Part shown: one piece after another, positions 17,262-26,680 of the stretch
Layout of the letters: the number at the start of each line of letters is the position of its first letter
How positions within the stretch are numbered: position 1 is the first letter of the stretch
Assembly: GCA_049652745.1 (NCBI GenBank)
Contig: JBASEY010000026.1
Coordinates: 1 to 64,000, forward strand
Length of the DNA stretch: 64,000 bases
Source of the DNA: JBASEY01 sp049652745
GTDB taxonomy: Bacteria > CSSED10-310
Direction: 5' to 3'
Position numbers and translations under genes: made by a program
The notes under the pieces: generated by a model
Seen by the model: only the letters and a program-made list of their open reading frames with translations
Told to the model about the DNA's origin: nothing
Database searches by the model: none

Positions 17262-18299
17262 ATGTCATTTTTCAATCTCGAAGCGATCGACAATTTGATG
17301 AAATGGTTCGATGTTCACAGGCGCACCATGCCCTGGCGCGGTGATGCCGACCCCTATAAAATCTGGGTCAGCGAAATCATGCTGCAACAGACACAGGTGA
17401 CTACCGTCATCCCGTACTATCAGCGCTGGATGACCCGTTTTCCGACACTGCAATCCTTGGCTGAATCCGATCTGGATACCGTTTTGAAATACTGGGAAGG
17501 CCTGGGGTACTACGCCCGTGCCCGCAATCTGCTGCATGGAGCGCGTTATGTGCTGACCGCTTTTAACGGCGTGTTTCCCCGAACCTTGAAAGAGATGCTG
17601 AGCATCCCCGGGATCGGCGACTATACGGCTGGAGCCATTCTGAGCATCGCTTATAATTTGCCCGAGCCCGCCGTCGACGGCAACGCGATCCGCGTCGTCA
17701 GCCGCTTGCTGACCCTGAAAGAGCCGTCTGTGACCCGGTATAAAAACACGATCATCTCGATTCTTCGCAACAGTTTTCATCATTTCGAGCCGCGTTGGGT
17801 CAACCAGGCCTGGATGGAATTCGGCGCGCTGCAATGTGTGCGAAACCCCGTGTGCGGTCCATGCCCATTCCTATCGATCTGCAAAGCGTATCAGCAGGGA
17901 GAAGTTACGGAATACCCTATGAAAAAAGCTGCCGAATCGGCTCCTGTCCGGCATGGACATATCTTTCTGATCGATCGGTCGGAAAGAGTGCTGTTGGTGA
18001 AAAGGCCAGAGAAAGGTTTGCTTGGCGGATTATGGGAATTGCCGAATTTTTTAATTGATGATCCACATGCCGACACATTTTTTCTGGAGCATCCAATTGA
18101 ACCGAAAGCCAACTCTTTCGGGCGGGTGACACATGCCTACTCGCATTTCAAAGTTGTTTATTTGATTCAAAAAGCGTCGTTGACGTCTGAGTGGTCGTCA
18201 CCGTATTGGATCGATGCGTGCTGGGTGCCGATAACCGAGCTATCCGATTATCCAAAGCCCAAAGTGCATATCAACGCGTTGAAAATTATTGGATTCTGA
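17262..18299 (+). CDS. mutY: Adenine DNA glycosylase MutY
   Basis: MutY removes adenine mispaired with 8-oxoguanine. The 345-residue protein has the HhH-GPD fold with the catalytic Glu in SEIMLQQTQVTTV, the hairpin LSIPGIGDYTAGAI, the catalytic Asp in VDGNAIRVVSRL, a cluster-type cysteine run and a C-terminal NUDIX-like recognition domain (FLIDRSERVLLVKRPEKG). The cysteine pattern is C-x5-C-x2-C-x5-C (CVRNPVCGPCPFLSIC), one residue shorter in the first interval than the usual C-x6-C. The frame is open from 17211; ATG 17262 is preferred because it gives the expected N-terminus. Confidence 0.92.
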   Translation: MSFFNLEAIDNLMKWFDVHRRTMPWRGDADPYKIWVSEIMLQQTQVTTVIPYYQRWMTRFPTLQSLAESDLDTVLKYWEGLGYYARARNLLHGARYVLTAFNGVFPRTLKEMLSIPGIGDYTAGAILSIAYNLPEPAVDGNAIRVVSRLLTLKEPSVTRYKNTIISILRNSFHHFEPRWVNQAWMEFGALQCVRNPVCGPCPFLSICKAYQQGEVTEYPMKKAAESAPVRHGHIFLIDRSERVLLVKRPEKGLLGGLWELPNFLIDDPHADTFFLEHPIEPKANSFGRVTHAYSHFKVVYLIQKASLTSEWSSPYWIDACWVPITELSDYPKPKVHINALKIIGF

Positions 18300-18416
18300 A
18301 TCTCGCTGATTCGTTGACCTTTAATTGGTTGTCGGTTTCAAGTAACATATTCGGAGTGTTTGCGGTTTCTGATCGAGTCGAATATGAGATCGGTTACAGC
18401 TTTTTGAGGTTTTTGT

Positions 18417-19562
18417 ATGGCGAAGCAGCACATCGTGTTCATTGGTTTGAGTGGTTATGATTACCCCCATACGCGGGTCAGATGTTATAATTTTGCCGAA
18501 CAATTAGGTCGGTATCCAGGCTTTACTACCAAGGTTGTCTCTTTTCGTGACCACTTGAGCTCTTTGAGTGAAGAACAGATTTATGGCGCCAGAGATCGAG
18601 ATAAGCTGTTGATGACGGTCCGAGCGCTACCGCGCATTTTCCCCAGATTTAACACTTGGTTTTATCTGCAAAAACCTCACTACAATGCGGCGCTGCCGTT
18701 TCTGTTGGCCAGGCTTGGCTTCAACAAGTTCATTTTCGATTATGATGATTACGACGTCGATCTCACAGTGACCTTCAACCGTATGTGGCTGCGTAAGTTT
18801 TTTTACGGTAGCGACGACCATGCGGAGATTACTCGACGCATTGCAACGCAGGCGATAGGTTGTGTCGCGGCAAGTCGGAGTTTATATGATTATATTATCC
18901 AGTACAATCCGAGAGTTGAATATATATCCACCGGTGTCAGGCCGGAGTTGTTCCAATGTGTCGATCGATCGGATCGATCTGGACCTGTAAAATTTTTATG
19001 GACGGGAATTATCTGGGGCGAGGAAATTTACCAAGGCGTTATCAGGGCCTTCGAAGGATTGAGGGCAGTCGTACAAAATGGGTTGAATGCCAGATTGCAA
19101 TTGGTCGGCGGCGGTCAGATGTGGAATCGAACACTTCAGTCTATGCAAACGGATTATGCCGATTTGGTCGATAAAATCGATGTGTTCGGTTGGGTTTCAC
19201 CTGATCGGATGCCGGAGATCCTGGCCGACGCCGATGTCGGACTGTTACCGTTTGCAATCGATAATCAGTGGGTGCGGTCAAAAAGCCCGACAAAACTATT
19301 CGAATACATGGCGTCAGGGCTGCCGGTCGTTGCAGATGCATTGGGTGAAGTGACACATGTCATTCAAGACGGTCAAAGTGGGATATTGACATCGTCTCAG
19401 CAGGCATTCAACGAGGCGATGATATGTTTAGCTTCAAATATTGACACCCGGATTTCTCTGGGTCTTGCTGCACGAAAACGAGTTGAAACGCACTATTCGA
19501 TTCCTGTGCTGGTCGATCGTCTGGCAAGATTTTTGGACATGTTGACCAGGCTGAAAAAATGA
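18417..19562 (+). CDS. GT4-type glycosyltransferase
   Basis: The 381-residue protein has a GT-B fold: an N-terminal acceptor half (IVFIGLSGYDYPHTRVRCYNFA) and a C-terminal donor half with FLWTGIIWGEEIYQGVIRAFEGL, ARLQLVGGG, VDKIDVFGWVS and SPTKLFEYMASGLPVV, the glycosyltransferase family 4 signature region. The first Glu of the usual E-x7-E donor motif is replaced (KSPTKLFEYM), as in many members. It should add a sugar to a lipid-linked surface glycan at the cytoplasmic face of the membrane. It is the first gene of the 18417-26680 polysaccharide block and overlaps the next GT4 gene by four bases. Confidence 0.85.
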   Translation: MAKQHIVFIGLSGYDYPHTRVRCYNFAEQLGRYPGFTTKVVSFRDHLSSLSEEQIYGARDRDKLLMTVRALPRIFPRFNTWFYLQKPHYNAALPFLLARLGFNKFIFDYDDYDVDLTVTFNRMWLRKFFYGSDDHAEITRRIATQAIGCVAASRSLYDYIIQYNPRVEYISTGVRPELFQCVDRSDRSGPVKFLWTGIIWGEEIYQGVIRAFEGLRAVVQNGLNARLQLVGGGQMWNRTLQSMQTDYADLVDKIDVFGWVSPDRMPEILADADVGLLPFAIDNQWVRSKSPTKLFEYMASGLPVVADALGEVTHVIQDGQSGILTSSQQAFNEAMICLASNIDTRISLGLAARKRVETHYSIPVLVDRLARFLDMLTRLKK

Positions 19563-20800
19563 AAAAACTCGCAATACTCGATCTGATGTTTCGGTGGCCT
19601 CCGGATGGCGGTGCGCGTGTCGATATCAAAGAGGTCGCCTCCCGTTTAGCCGACCACTATCATGTCACTCTATTTGCTCCGAAAGTGAAATGTATCATCG
19701 AGCGTGGCGAGATCATCGGGGATTTTCCTTTTGAAATCGTCACTGTCCCGTTTGAGCCGGCGGATTTTACCGGGCCGAATGTTGCTGACCGGTTTCAGAA
19801 GGCGCTGCATACGTTTCGCCCAGATTTGATCTTTTTAGCGGACGGTTTTCATTTAAAACCCTGGGCGGCAATGGCCTGCCGCGGCATTCCCTATTTAGTG
19901 CGCTTTTATGCCTACGAAAATGCTTGTTTGCGATACAACGGCACTTTCATGCGAGGTGATCAATCTTGTTATAAAACCGGCCTGCAACACAGATGGCTGG
20001 ATAAAGTGTATTGTACGTCATGCGGCATAAAAGCTTTTCTGAACGATTTGAAATCCGGCGTCGACGATTTTCCTGACGAATTCATTCATGCGCGGGCGTA
20101 TTCACCGTTTCACTGGCTCCGAACACGTCGCATGTTGGATGGCGCCGGCGCCATCGTAGTTTACAACAAGCTGTTTAAAAGTATTTTGAATAGATGTGGA
20201 TGGTCGGCGGAAGTGATACCGGGCGGAATTTCGACGGACAAATTTCCGTTTACGCCGTTTACAGGCTTTCATAATCCTGTCCGCTTGGGATTGATCGGTC
20301 GGATCGATGACGGTTACAAAGGCGCTTTGGCGGCGGTCAGGGCGATCGGTCGGCTGCACAGAGACGGCATCGACGCCGAGCTGCATATTACCGGGGTGCC
20401 GAACGAAAGGCTTCCTGTTTTGCCGGGTGTCGTTTTTCGGGGTTGGATCGATCCGAACGAGATTCAGGCGTTTTATCAGAATATCGACATCTGTCTTGTT
20501 CCATCGCTTTGGCAGGAGCCGTTCGGTATCGTGACACTCGAGGCCATGTGTTCCGGAAAACCGGTTATCGTTTCAAATGTCGGCGGGTTACAGGAGATCG
20601 TCATGCCGGGCGAAACAGGTTTGCTTACGGCTCCAGGTTCTTCGATAGAAATTGCGTATGCGGTCAAACAGTTGCTTCAAAATCCCGAACGAACAAAACA
20701 GATGGTGGATCATGCCAATCATCATGTCAGACATCACTACGACTGGGATACGGTATTGGAAACACACTATCTTCCGCTGTTGGAACGTCTCGCTCGCTGA
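19559..20800 (+). CDS. GT4-type glycosyltransferase
   Basis: The 413-residue GT-B protein has MFRWPPDGGARVDIKEVASRLADHYHVTLFAP at the N-terminus and a donor domain with GGISTDKF, RLGLIGRIDDGYKGALAAVRAI and EPFGIVTLEAMCSGKPVIVSNVGGLQEIV. The E-x7-E motif EPFGIVTLE is intact, indicating a retaining GT4. A Cys-rich stretch (about residues 118-160) may be a structural element. It starts in the stop region of the preceding GT4 gene (ATGA), so the two are coupled. Nucleotide-sugar and acceptor are unknown. Confidence 0.88.
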   Translation: MKKLAILDLMFRWPPDGGARVDIKEVASRLADHYHVTLFAPKVKCIIERGEIIGDFPFEIVTVPFEPADFTGPNVADRFQKALHTFRPDLIFLADGFHLKPWAAMACRGIPYLVRFYAYENACLRYNGTFMRGDQSCYKTGLQHRWLDKVYCTSCGIKAFLNDLKSGVDDFPDEFIHARAYSPFHWLRTRRMLDGAGAIVVYNKLFKSILNRCGWSAEVIPGGISTDKFPFTPFTGFHNPVRLGLIGRIDDGYKGALAAVRAIGRLHRDGIDAELHITGVPNERLPVLPGVVFRGWIDPNEIQAFYQNIDICLVPSLWQEPFGIVTLEAMCSGKPVIVSNVGGLQEIVMPGETGLLTAPGSSIEIAYAVKQLLQNPERTKQMVDHANHHVRHHYDWDTVLETHYLPLLERLAR

Positions 20801-20899
20801 ACTTGCTGCCCTCGATGCTCTTATTGCAGCGAGTTTGGATTGTTCATTACAAATATGATAGTTTTGATTCTGTCTTCAGGTGTTTGAAAAAGGTTGATC

Positions 20900-21727
20900 A
20901 TGAAAGAATCACAATCATTTATAACAGACATCAAAGCCATTTTCACCAATTGGGACCTGATCGTCAATCTCGCTATCAAAGATTTCAAGGTCAGATATCG
21001 AAACGCTTCGCTTGGATTTCTGTGGATGTTGCTGAATCCAATTTTGCAAATGCTTGTCCTGTCATTGGTATTTTCTTTCATCGTCAGAATACCTGTCGAT
21101 GTTCCGTTCCCGATCTTTTTGCTGTGTGGCTTGTTGCCATGGAATTTTATGGCAATGACGCTGGGAGTCGGTGTGGCATCACTGGTAAACGAACGAAATC
21201 TGGTGAAAAAAGTTTATTTCCCCAGGGAAATCATACCAATCTCAATTGCAGCCGGCCATTTCATCAATTTTTTGATCGCTTTGGTTCTGTTTGTTCCTTT
21301 TCCGTTGTTTCTTTTAAAAACGTGGTCCTGGAATCTGTTATTACTGCCGTTTCCAATCATACTTTTATTGATTTTCACCGTAGCGGTGACTTCCCTGGCC
21401 ACAATAGGCGATTCCTTTTTTCGCGATACACGTTTTATTGTCGAAGCGCTGGTGATGATCTGGTTTTATGCCACACCGATTTTTTACCCGATCGATTTTC
21501 TTTTCTCGATGGAGCACACTATTCCGTCATGGGCTATGCCGTTTATTCATCTGATACGCTTCAATCCGATGGCGGTCATCATCGACATGTTCCGGAGCTT
21601 GCTTTTGTACGGCCGAGCGCCGGCGCTGTTTGACAGCGTCTATATCACAGTCGTAACTCTTGTTGTAGCTGCAGTCTCGTTTCTTCTGTATAGAAAACAC
21701 GGCCCGGTTATCGCCGATCACATGTAA
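20900..21727 (+). CDS. ABC-2 type polysaccharide export permease (Wzm-like)
   Basis: The 275-residue protein has six hydrophobic segments and the N-terminal DFKVRYRNASLGFLWMLLNPILQMLVLSLVFSFI signature of Wzm/TagG-type permeases. It should form the inner-membrane channel that exports a lipid-linked glycan, powered by the ATPases encoded next. The start is ATG 20900, with AAGG at 20890-20893; a TTG two codons earlier is unlikely. Only one permease but two ATPase genes follow. Confidence 0.9.
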   Translation: MKESQSFITDIKAIFTNWDLIVNLAIKDFKVRYRNASLGFLWMLLNPILQMLVLSLVFSFIVRIPVDVPFPIFLLCGLLPWNFMAMTLGVGVASLVNERNLVKKVYFPREIIPISIAAGHFINFLIALVLFVPFPLFLLKTWSWNLLLLPFPIILLLIFTVAVTSLATIGDSFFRDTRFIVEALVMIWFYATPIFYPIDFLFSMEHTIPSWAMPFIHLIRFNPMAVIIDMFRSLLLYGRAPALFDSVYITVVTLVVAAVSFLLYRKHGPVIADHM

Positions 21728-21736
21728 CGAGTTGGA

Positions 21737-23626
21737 ATGGATACGGTAATACGCATACAAAACCTGACGAAAACCTATCAAGTGCATCAAAGCAGGCGTC
21801 TTCTGGCGGCTCAACCATTGTTATTGCTGACACGAAACATCAAAGGCCGCTTGTTGCATGCGCTTCAGGATGTGTCGTTTGAGGTTAAAAGAGGCGAAAT
21901 ATTCGGTATTATCGGCCATAACGGATCAGGGAAATCGACGCTTTTAAAAATCATGTCAGGCATTACACGTGCGGACGGCGGCTCCGTTTCAATCCAGGGT
22001 CGAGTGACCAGTCTGCTGGAACTGGGCGTGGGCTTCGAACCCGAACTCACCGGTCGTGAAAACCTTTATCTATACGGCTCATTGGTTGGTATGGGCAGGC
22101 ACGAGGTCAGAGAAAAGGAGGAATCCATCATTCGATTTTCCGGGATTCGGGAGTTCATCGATGTCCCGGTAAAAAGTTATTCTTCAGGGATGTTGATCCG
22201 GCTGGCGTTCGCTGCCGCTATCCATACCGACCCGGATATTCTGCTTTTGGATGAGGTGCTGGGAGTCGGAGATGAAGAATTTCGGCATCGGAGCTTTCAA
22301 GCCATCCAGAAAGCTGTTGAAAGAGGCGCTACAGTCGTGCTGGTCTCACATGGGCTGTCTTTGATCGGCAACTTTTGCAGTCGGGTGATGTGTTTGAATC
22401 AGGGCCGTGTTGTCGGGATCGGTGCCGCCGAACAGGTCATCCAAATCTACATGGACAAAATCAGCGCTCAAGAAAAAATTTGCGAAATATCATCCGGTAA
22501 TTTGACGATCCGGTTTTTACCGACTGGGTTTCATATCGAGCACGCCGGGATCGTGTACACGGTATCACGTGGCCTGAGTGTCAACCTGCTGAAATGGGAG
22601 GCGGAATTTTCATCCTCTGAAGCCGGTTGGACGATTGTTGATTTAAATGAGCATGAAGTGGTGCTGCAATTAAAATGGGGACACTGGAACCTGGGACAGG
22701 TCTGGCACATAAAAATCGTTGACGACAGAACCATCGATTGGACTATACACAATGACGTCAATCTCCACCAAGACGTTGACAGCCTCGAAGTGGAAGCGAT
22801 GGTATCCAGCGTATATCAAACCTATATTTTACCGGAAGAAATCCGAAACTTTCCTCAAACCGACAACCGTGGCTTCAACATGGAATATCTATTGGCTCAG
22901 CAGCAGCCAAGACGGTTCCTCGGAGTAGCTTCGCCGAGGGATGAACGGTATGCTTTGGTCTTGGATTTTTCAAAGAATCCCCTGACAGGATCGTCAATGA
23001 TCATCACTGGCGGAAACCTGATGCCGGGTCATATTATACATCGATCGTTCGCTGCTGAAATCGATCCTGAACCTGTTCATGTTCGGATTCATCTTTTCGA
23101 CATGAAGGAGCTGGATCAGTTTTATCGACAAAATAAAGTAAATCTGGCCATCACCGATGAACGTATCGAATTGAAATGGGTGGATGGTTTTTTAATGCTT
23201 TTTATCGATCGGCGCTTGAGGACGAAAGCGCCCGGATTTCATGTGACCTGGCCCAACCGGGCACAGGGGGTCGAACTGGAGTGGGAAGTGATCGAAGCCG
23301 ACGCCGAATTGATTCTTCGGGCGGTCGATCGCCAAGCTCCCATCGTATCGGTATGGACTATCCGTGCGGATACCGGGAAAATCTTCTGGTCGGTGGAAGT
23401 GGAAGTACTGGAAGCGATGGACATATCGGGTTTTTGTGTTCGGTTACCGCTGCTGTCGGCGCCGGAAGATCATTTCAAATATCAACCCGGTTTGTATTGG
23501 GATGACTCCGTTGGGGCGCTGCAGGCGCTTGTGGATTCTACATCGATCAAAGATATCAAGCGCTTTGCCGGTAAACTCGAGCTTGCATCCGGTTGTTTTG
23601 GTTTTGAGGAGCCGGCAGATGAGTGA
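21737..23626 (+). CDS. Polysaccharide ABC exporter ATPase with long C-terminal extension (Wzt-like)
   Basis: Residues 1-240 are an ABC ATPase: Walker A GHNGSGKST (60-68), signature YSSGM (148-152), Walker B ILLLDE (168-173) and VSHG switch histidine. The VTSLLELGVGFEPELTGRENLYLYG segment is typical of Wzt/TagH exporters. Residues 245-629 are a 385-residue extension, much longer than the usual Wzt glycan-binding domain of about 150 residues. It contains Trp-rich stretches such as LKWGHWNLGQVWHIKIVDDRTIDWTIHNDV, and its second half (LKWVDGFLMLF ... VSVWTIRADTGKIFWSVEVEV) has a similar pattern, suggesting an internal duplication of a beta-sandwich. It probably recognises the exported glycan. The gene overlaps the next ATPase gene by eight bases. 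Confidence 0.85.
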   Translation: MDTVIRIQNLTKTYQVHQSRRLLAAQPLLLLTRNIKGRLLHALQDVSFEVKRGEIFGIIGHNGSGKSTLLKIMSGITRADGGSVSIQGRVTSLLELGVGFEPELTGRENLYLYGSLVGMGRHEVREKEESIIRFSGIREFIDVPVKSYSSGMLIRLAFAAAIHTDPDILLLDEVLGVGDEEFRHRSFQAIQKAVERGATVVLVSHGLSLIGNFCSRVMCLNQGRVVGIGAAEQVIQIYMDKISAQEKICEISSGNLTIRFLPTGFHIEHAGIVYTVSRGLSVNLLKWEAEFSSSEAGWTIVDLNEHEVVLQLKWGHWNLGQVWHIKIVDDRTIDWTIHNDVNLHQDVDSLEVEAMVSSVYQTYILPEEIRNFPQTDNRGFNMEYLLAQQQPRRFLGVASPRDERYALVLDFSKNPLTGSSMIITGGNLMPGHIIHRSFAAEIDPEPVHVRIHLFDMKELDQFYRQNKVNLAITDERIELKWVDGFLMLFIDRRLRTKAPGFHVTWPNRAQGVELEWEVIEADAELILRAVDRQAPIVSVWTIRADTGKIFWSVEVEVLEAMDISGFCVRLPLLSAPEDHFKYQPGLYWDDSVGALQALVDSTSIKDIKRFAGKLELASGCFGFEEPADE

Positions 23627-24956
23627 TCCGATCATCACGATACGCAATTTATGTAAAAAATATCGAAAATCAAAAGCGGCGAACGAGTGGCTGTGGGCTC
23701 TTCGAGACGTCTCTTTGGATATTTTCAAAGGGGATGTTTGGGGGATTATCGGTCGAAACGGCGCCGGGAAAAGCACCTTGTTGAAATTGTTGTCGAAAGT
23801 GACGCGGCCGTCGGAAGGATCGTTTGAAATCCGAGGGCGCGTTCATTCGATTTTGGAGCTCGGGATGGGGTTTCACTCCGAGTTGACCGGCATCGACAAC
23901 CTGTATGTCGCCGGCGCTTTGCAGGGGCTGAGCAGGCGGGATATACGCGCCCGCCTGAGTGATATCGTCGATTTTTCGGGGTTGGGTGAAGCGGTTTTTC
24001 AACCTCTCCGCACCTATTCTTCCGGTATGCGGGTGCGTCTGGCTTTTGCCCTGGCAGCTCATACGTCCCCGGATATATTGATTTTAGATGAGATATTGGC
24101 TGTCGGGGACGAAGTTTTCCAGCGCAAATGTTTTGAAGTGATTCGCACATTTTTACGCAAAGGGGTTACCGTTTTATTTGTGTCTCATGATATGAAACTC
24201 GTCTCACTGATTTGCACGAAATGCATCTTGTTGCACAACGGCCGGATCATCGATCAGGGTACACCGGATGAAGTGATCGAGTCGTATTCTCGTATCATGG
24301 GTCCCAGCATTTCAAAAGGAGCTGTCACGGTGACTCATGCCGGCATGTACATGCAGCTTTTTCACCAAAATTTTCGTATAACGAAACGCTTTGGGTTATA
24401 TACATCGGTCCGAGCGAACCGAGTCTGGTATGACCCGGCGTATATTTTATGGGATGAAGAGACGATATCGGAAGACAGCATCGTATTGAAAGGTCATTAT
24501 ATAACGGTTCCGCTGGCCATGACTTGGATTTTCAGTTTTTCCGATACCGACAGTCTGGAATGGAAAGTGTATTTTCACAATACCGGCAATCTCGGTATCG
24601 AGCGGTTTCAAGTCAACATCATGTTGAACAGCCACTTTACGCATTGGGTAGCCGATGGTGAGCGACACTCTTTTCCTGAACGCTTTGGATGGCGAACAGG
24701 CGAAGACTGGGCGCGGCATTGGATCGGGCCGCCGAATGCGGTGGTGTCGGCATATGCGATGCATAATCGGTTTGAAGGAGAGGTTGAATTTACCTCCAAA
24801 AATCAATCCGGAGTCATGGCTGTGGTCAGTTCCAGCCCTGAATACAAGGCTCATCTTCTTCAATATTTAAAGACTTGGCAGCGAGGTGAGGTGATACCGT
24901 CGGGTGATCATCTGTTTTTCGAGGGGAGCTTTGCGATTCATGAGCAGTCTGGGTAA
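23619..24956 (+). CDS. Second polysaccharide ABC exporter ATPase (Wzt-like)
   Basis: The start at ATG 23619 is set by GAGGAG at 23605-23610; the frame is open further upstream but overlaps the first ATPase gene. The 445-residue product has Walker A GRNGAGKST (45-53), YSSGMRVRLAFALAAH, Walker B DILILDEIL and an N-terminal GRVHSILELGMGFHSELTG segment. The C-terminal 205 residues include FHQNFRITKRFGLYTSVRAN and DSLEWKVYFHNTGNLGIERFQV, which share the L.W.......I.W.....N pattern with the extension of the first ATPase. It may form a heterodimer with the first ATPase on the single permease, or serve a second glycan. Confidence 0.87.
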   Translation: MSDPIITIRNLCKKYRKSKAANEWLWALRDVSLDIFKGDVWGIIGRNGAGKSTLLKLLSKVTRPSEGSFEIRGRVHSILELGMGFHSELTGIDNLYVAGALQGLSRRDIRARLSDIVDFSGLGEAVFQPLRTYSSGMRVRLAFALAAHTSPDILILDEILAVGDEVFQRKCFEVIRTFLRKGVTVLFVSHDMKLVSLICTKCILLHNGRIIDQGTPDEVIESYSRIMGPSISKGAVTVTHAGMYMQLFHQNFRITKRFGLYTSVRANRVWYDPAYILWDEETISEDSIVLKGHYITVPLAMTWIFSFSDTDSLEWKVYFHNTGNLGIERFQVNIMLNSHFTHWVADGERHSFPERFGWRTGEDWARHWIGPPNAVVSAYAMHNRFEGEVEFTSKNQSGVMAVVSSSPEYKAHLLQYLKTWQRGEVIPSGDHLFFEGSFAIHEQSG

Positions 24957-24976
24957 AACGCAGTATGGAGTTGGAA

Positions 24977-26680
24977 ATGCAGGCATCATCCGTTAAGTCG
25001 TCACCATCGTCGGACAAAGTGGAAGCGTTTTTTCAACGGTATAAAAATTGGACACTTATTATCTTGATGCTGACAGCTCTGTTGATACGAATATATCGGC
25101 TGGGGAAATACTCGCTTTGGGGCGATGAAGCGGATACGATTTGGGCGGGTTTAAAACATCTCTACTTTCACCCGCCGCTGTTCATCTGTTTAGCATCATG
25201 GTGGATCAAATGGGCAAAGAGTGAATTTGGACTACGACTTCTGCCGATGATTTTCAGTGTAGCCACGGTTGCAGCGACCTGGTTTTTAGCCAAACGGATT
25301 TTACAAAGTCATCACGGCGCATTCTGGGCGTCACTTTTTATCGTTTTTTCACCGTCGCAAGTCTATTTCGCACGTGATTTTCGCATGTACAGCTTGTTTA
25401 CCTTGGTTGCAGCTTTGTCGTGGCTGACGTACCTGGCGTGGATGAAAAAAGGCGGGTGGCTTCTATATTTAACGACTGTGTTGACGGGAGCCGTGATGGT
25501 ATATACTCATCATTACGGTTTCTTTTTTATTGCCGCTCAGGGATTGTCGGCATTTGTTATACGCCCATATAAAAAATCTTTATCAAAACTGGCTTCATAC
25601 GCAGTCAGTGTTTTTTTGATATACTACCCCTATCTGAGACAGTTATTGTATCTAGCCAAAGGATTCGTCGGAAGCAACAATTGGGCGTTGCCGGTCACTT
25701 GGAAAACGCCGATTTACCTGATGCGGTTTTTGCTGGCCGGCCTGGAGGCGCCTCGCATTGTCGTCGTTATTCTAGGAATTATCGGGGCGAGCCTGGCGAT
25801 AGTAGGCTTTTTGCAACACAAGAGCTTTGAATTCCGGCTGCTCATCGTTTTCGGTTTTGTCGTTCCGATCATAGGAGCGATGGCTGTATCCTATATTTTA
25901 CCGACCTCGATGCTTGTGGCGCGGTATCTGATATTCACCGCCATCCCTTTGGCTATAGCTATGGCTGCCGGCATAGAAGCATTGTTTGATAAAAAATGGT
26001 GTGTTGTTTTCACTGTTTACTTTTTAATTCTGCAATCCTGGGCAATTACGTTGCAATATCGCAACATTTACTTGGCTCAATCCAGAGAAGTGCGGGAACG
26101 GGAGCAGTTTCACGAGGCCGCCGACGTTATCCTGCAATCGTTCGAAGATGGCGATATCGTCGGAACCACCTGTTTGAGCGGAACGTATCCTGCATGGTAT
26201 TACCTGACATATTTACACAATATCCCGATGCGACTGGTCGATGTCGATGACTATCAACGGGAGCATCTGCGCCTTAAATATAATCAGGACGATTTTATTC
26301 GTGACTTCTATACGATTATTTACCCTATCAATTTGGACGAACTGGAAGCTTCCGGCGACTACCGGCGGATTTGGCTGTATGAAAGCCAATGGGAGCCGGG
26401 TGTCCGGCCGGGGGATTTCTACTATGATCAACGCTTACGGTGTCGAAACTGGTTGAGTGAACGGCATCCTCTACTGGGGGAATGGGTGTTCAAGGGAGTG
26501 GATGTGCGCTTGTTCGATCTACGGATTCCGATCCCGCGAGGGTATAAAAGATCAGATGATGAACAGAGTTATAGGGGCGGGGAGACTCCAGCGGAAGAGT
26601 TGCTGCCCGAGACCACAGACCGTCCAAGTGATCGACCAGCGCCAGATTGGCATCAACAGTTCCAGCCAACGCTACAATGA
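24977..26680 (+). CDS. GT-C membrane glycosyltransferase (PMT_2/ArnT-like)
   Basis: The multi-pass protein carries the family signature YSLWGDEADTIWAGLKHLYFHPPLF, with the acidic pair in the first loop, then RLLPMIFSVATVAATWFLAKRIL and a YFARDFRMYSLF segment, as in PF13231-type dolichyl- or polyprenyl-phosphate-sugar-dependent transferases. It lies close after the second ABC ATPase gene. ATG 24977 is preferred because GGAG lies just upstream; ATG 24965 is possible. The recognisable protein ends near GVDVRLFDLRIP; about 50 further residues (RGYKRSDDEQSYRG...) are low-complexity and overlap the convergent gene by 191 bases, so the natural stop may have been lost. Confidence 0.78.
   Translation: MQASSVKSSPSSDKVEAFFQRYKNWTLIILMLTALLIRIYRLGKYSLWGDEADTIWAGLKHLYFHPPLFICLASWWIKWAKSEFGLRLLPMIFSVATVAATWFLAKRILQSHHGAFWASLFIVFSPSQVYFARDFRMYSLFTLVAALSWLTYLAWMKKGGWLLYLTTVLTGAVMVYTHHYGFFFIAAQGLSAFVIRPYKKSLSKLASYAVSVFLIYYPYLRQLLYLAKGFVGSNNWALPVTWKTPIYLMRFLLAGLEAPRIVVVILGIIGASLAIVGFLQHKSFEFRLLIVFGFVVPIIGAMAVSYILPTSMLVARYLIFTAIPLAIAMAAGIEALFDKKWCVVFTVYFLILQSWAITLQYRNIYLAQSREVREREQFHEAADVILQSFEDGDIVGTTCLSGTYPAWYYLTYLHNIPMRLVDVDDYQREHLRLKYNQDDFIRDFYTIIYPINLDELEASGDYRRIWLYESQWEPGVRPGDFYYDQRLRCRNWLSERHPLLGEWVFKGVDVRLFDLRIPIPRGYKRSDDEQSYRGGETPAEELLPETTDRPSDRPAPDWHQQFQPTLQ

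Noticed and set aside
20443..21633. Long plus-strand frame of 396 codons
   Set aside because: It overlaps the GT4 and ABC permease genes in another frame, has no family pattern and has an unnatural composition.
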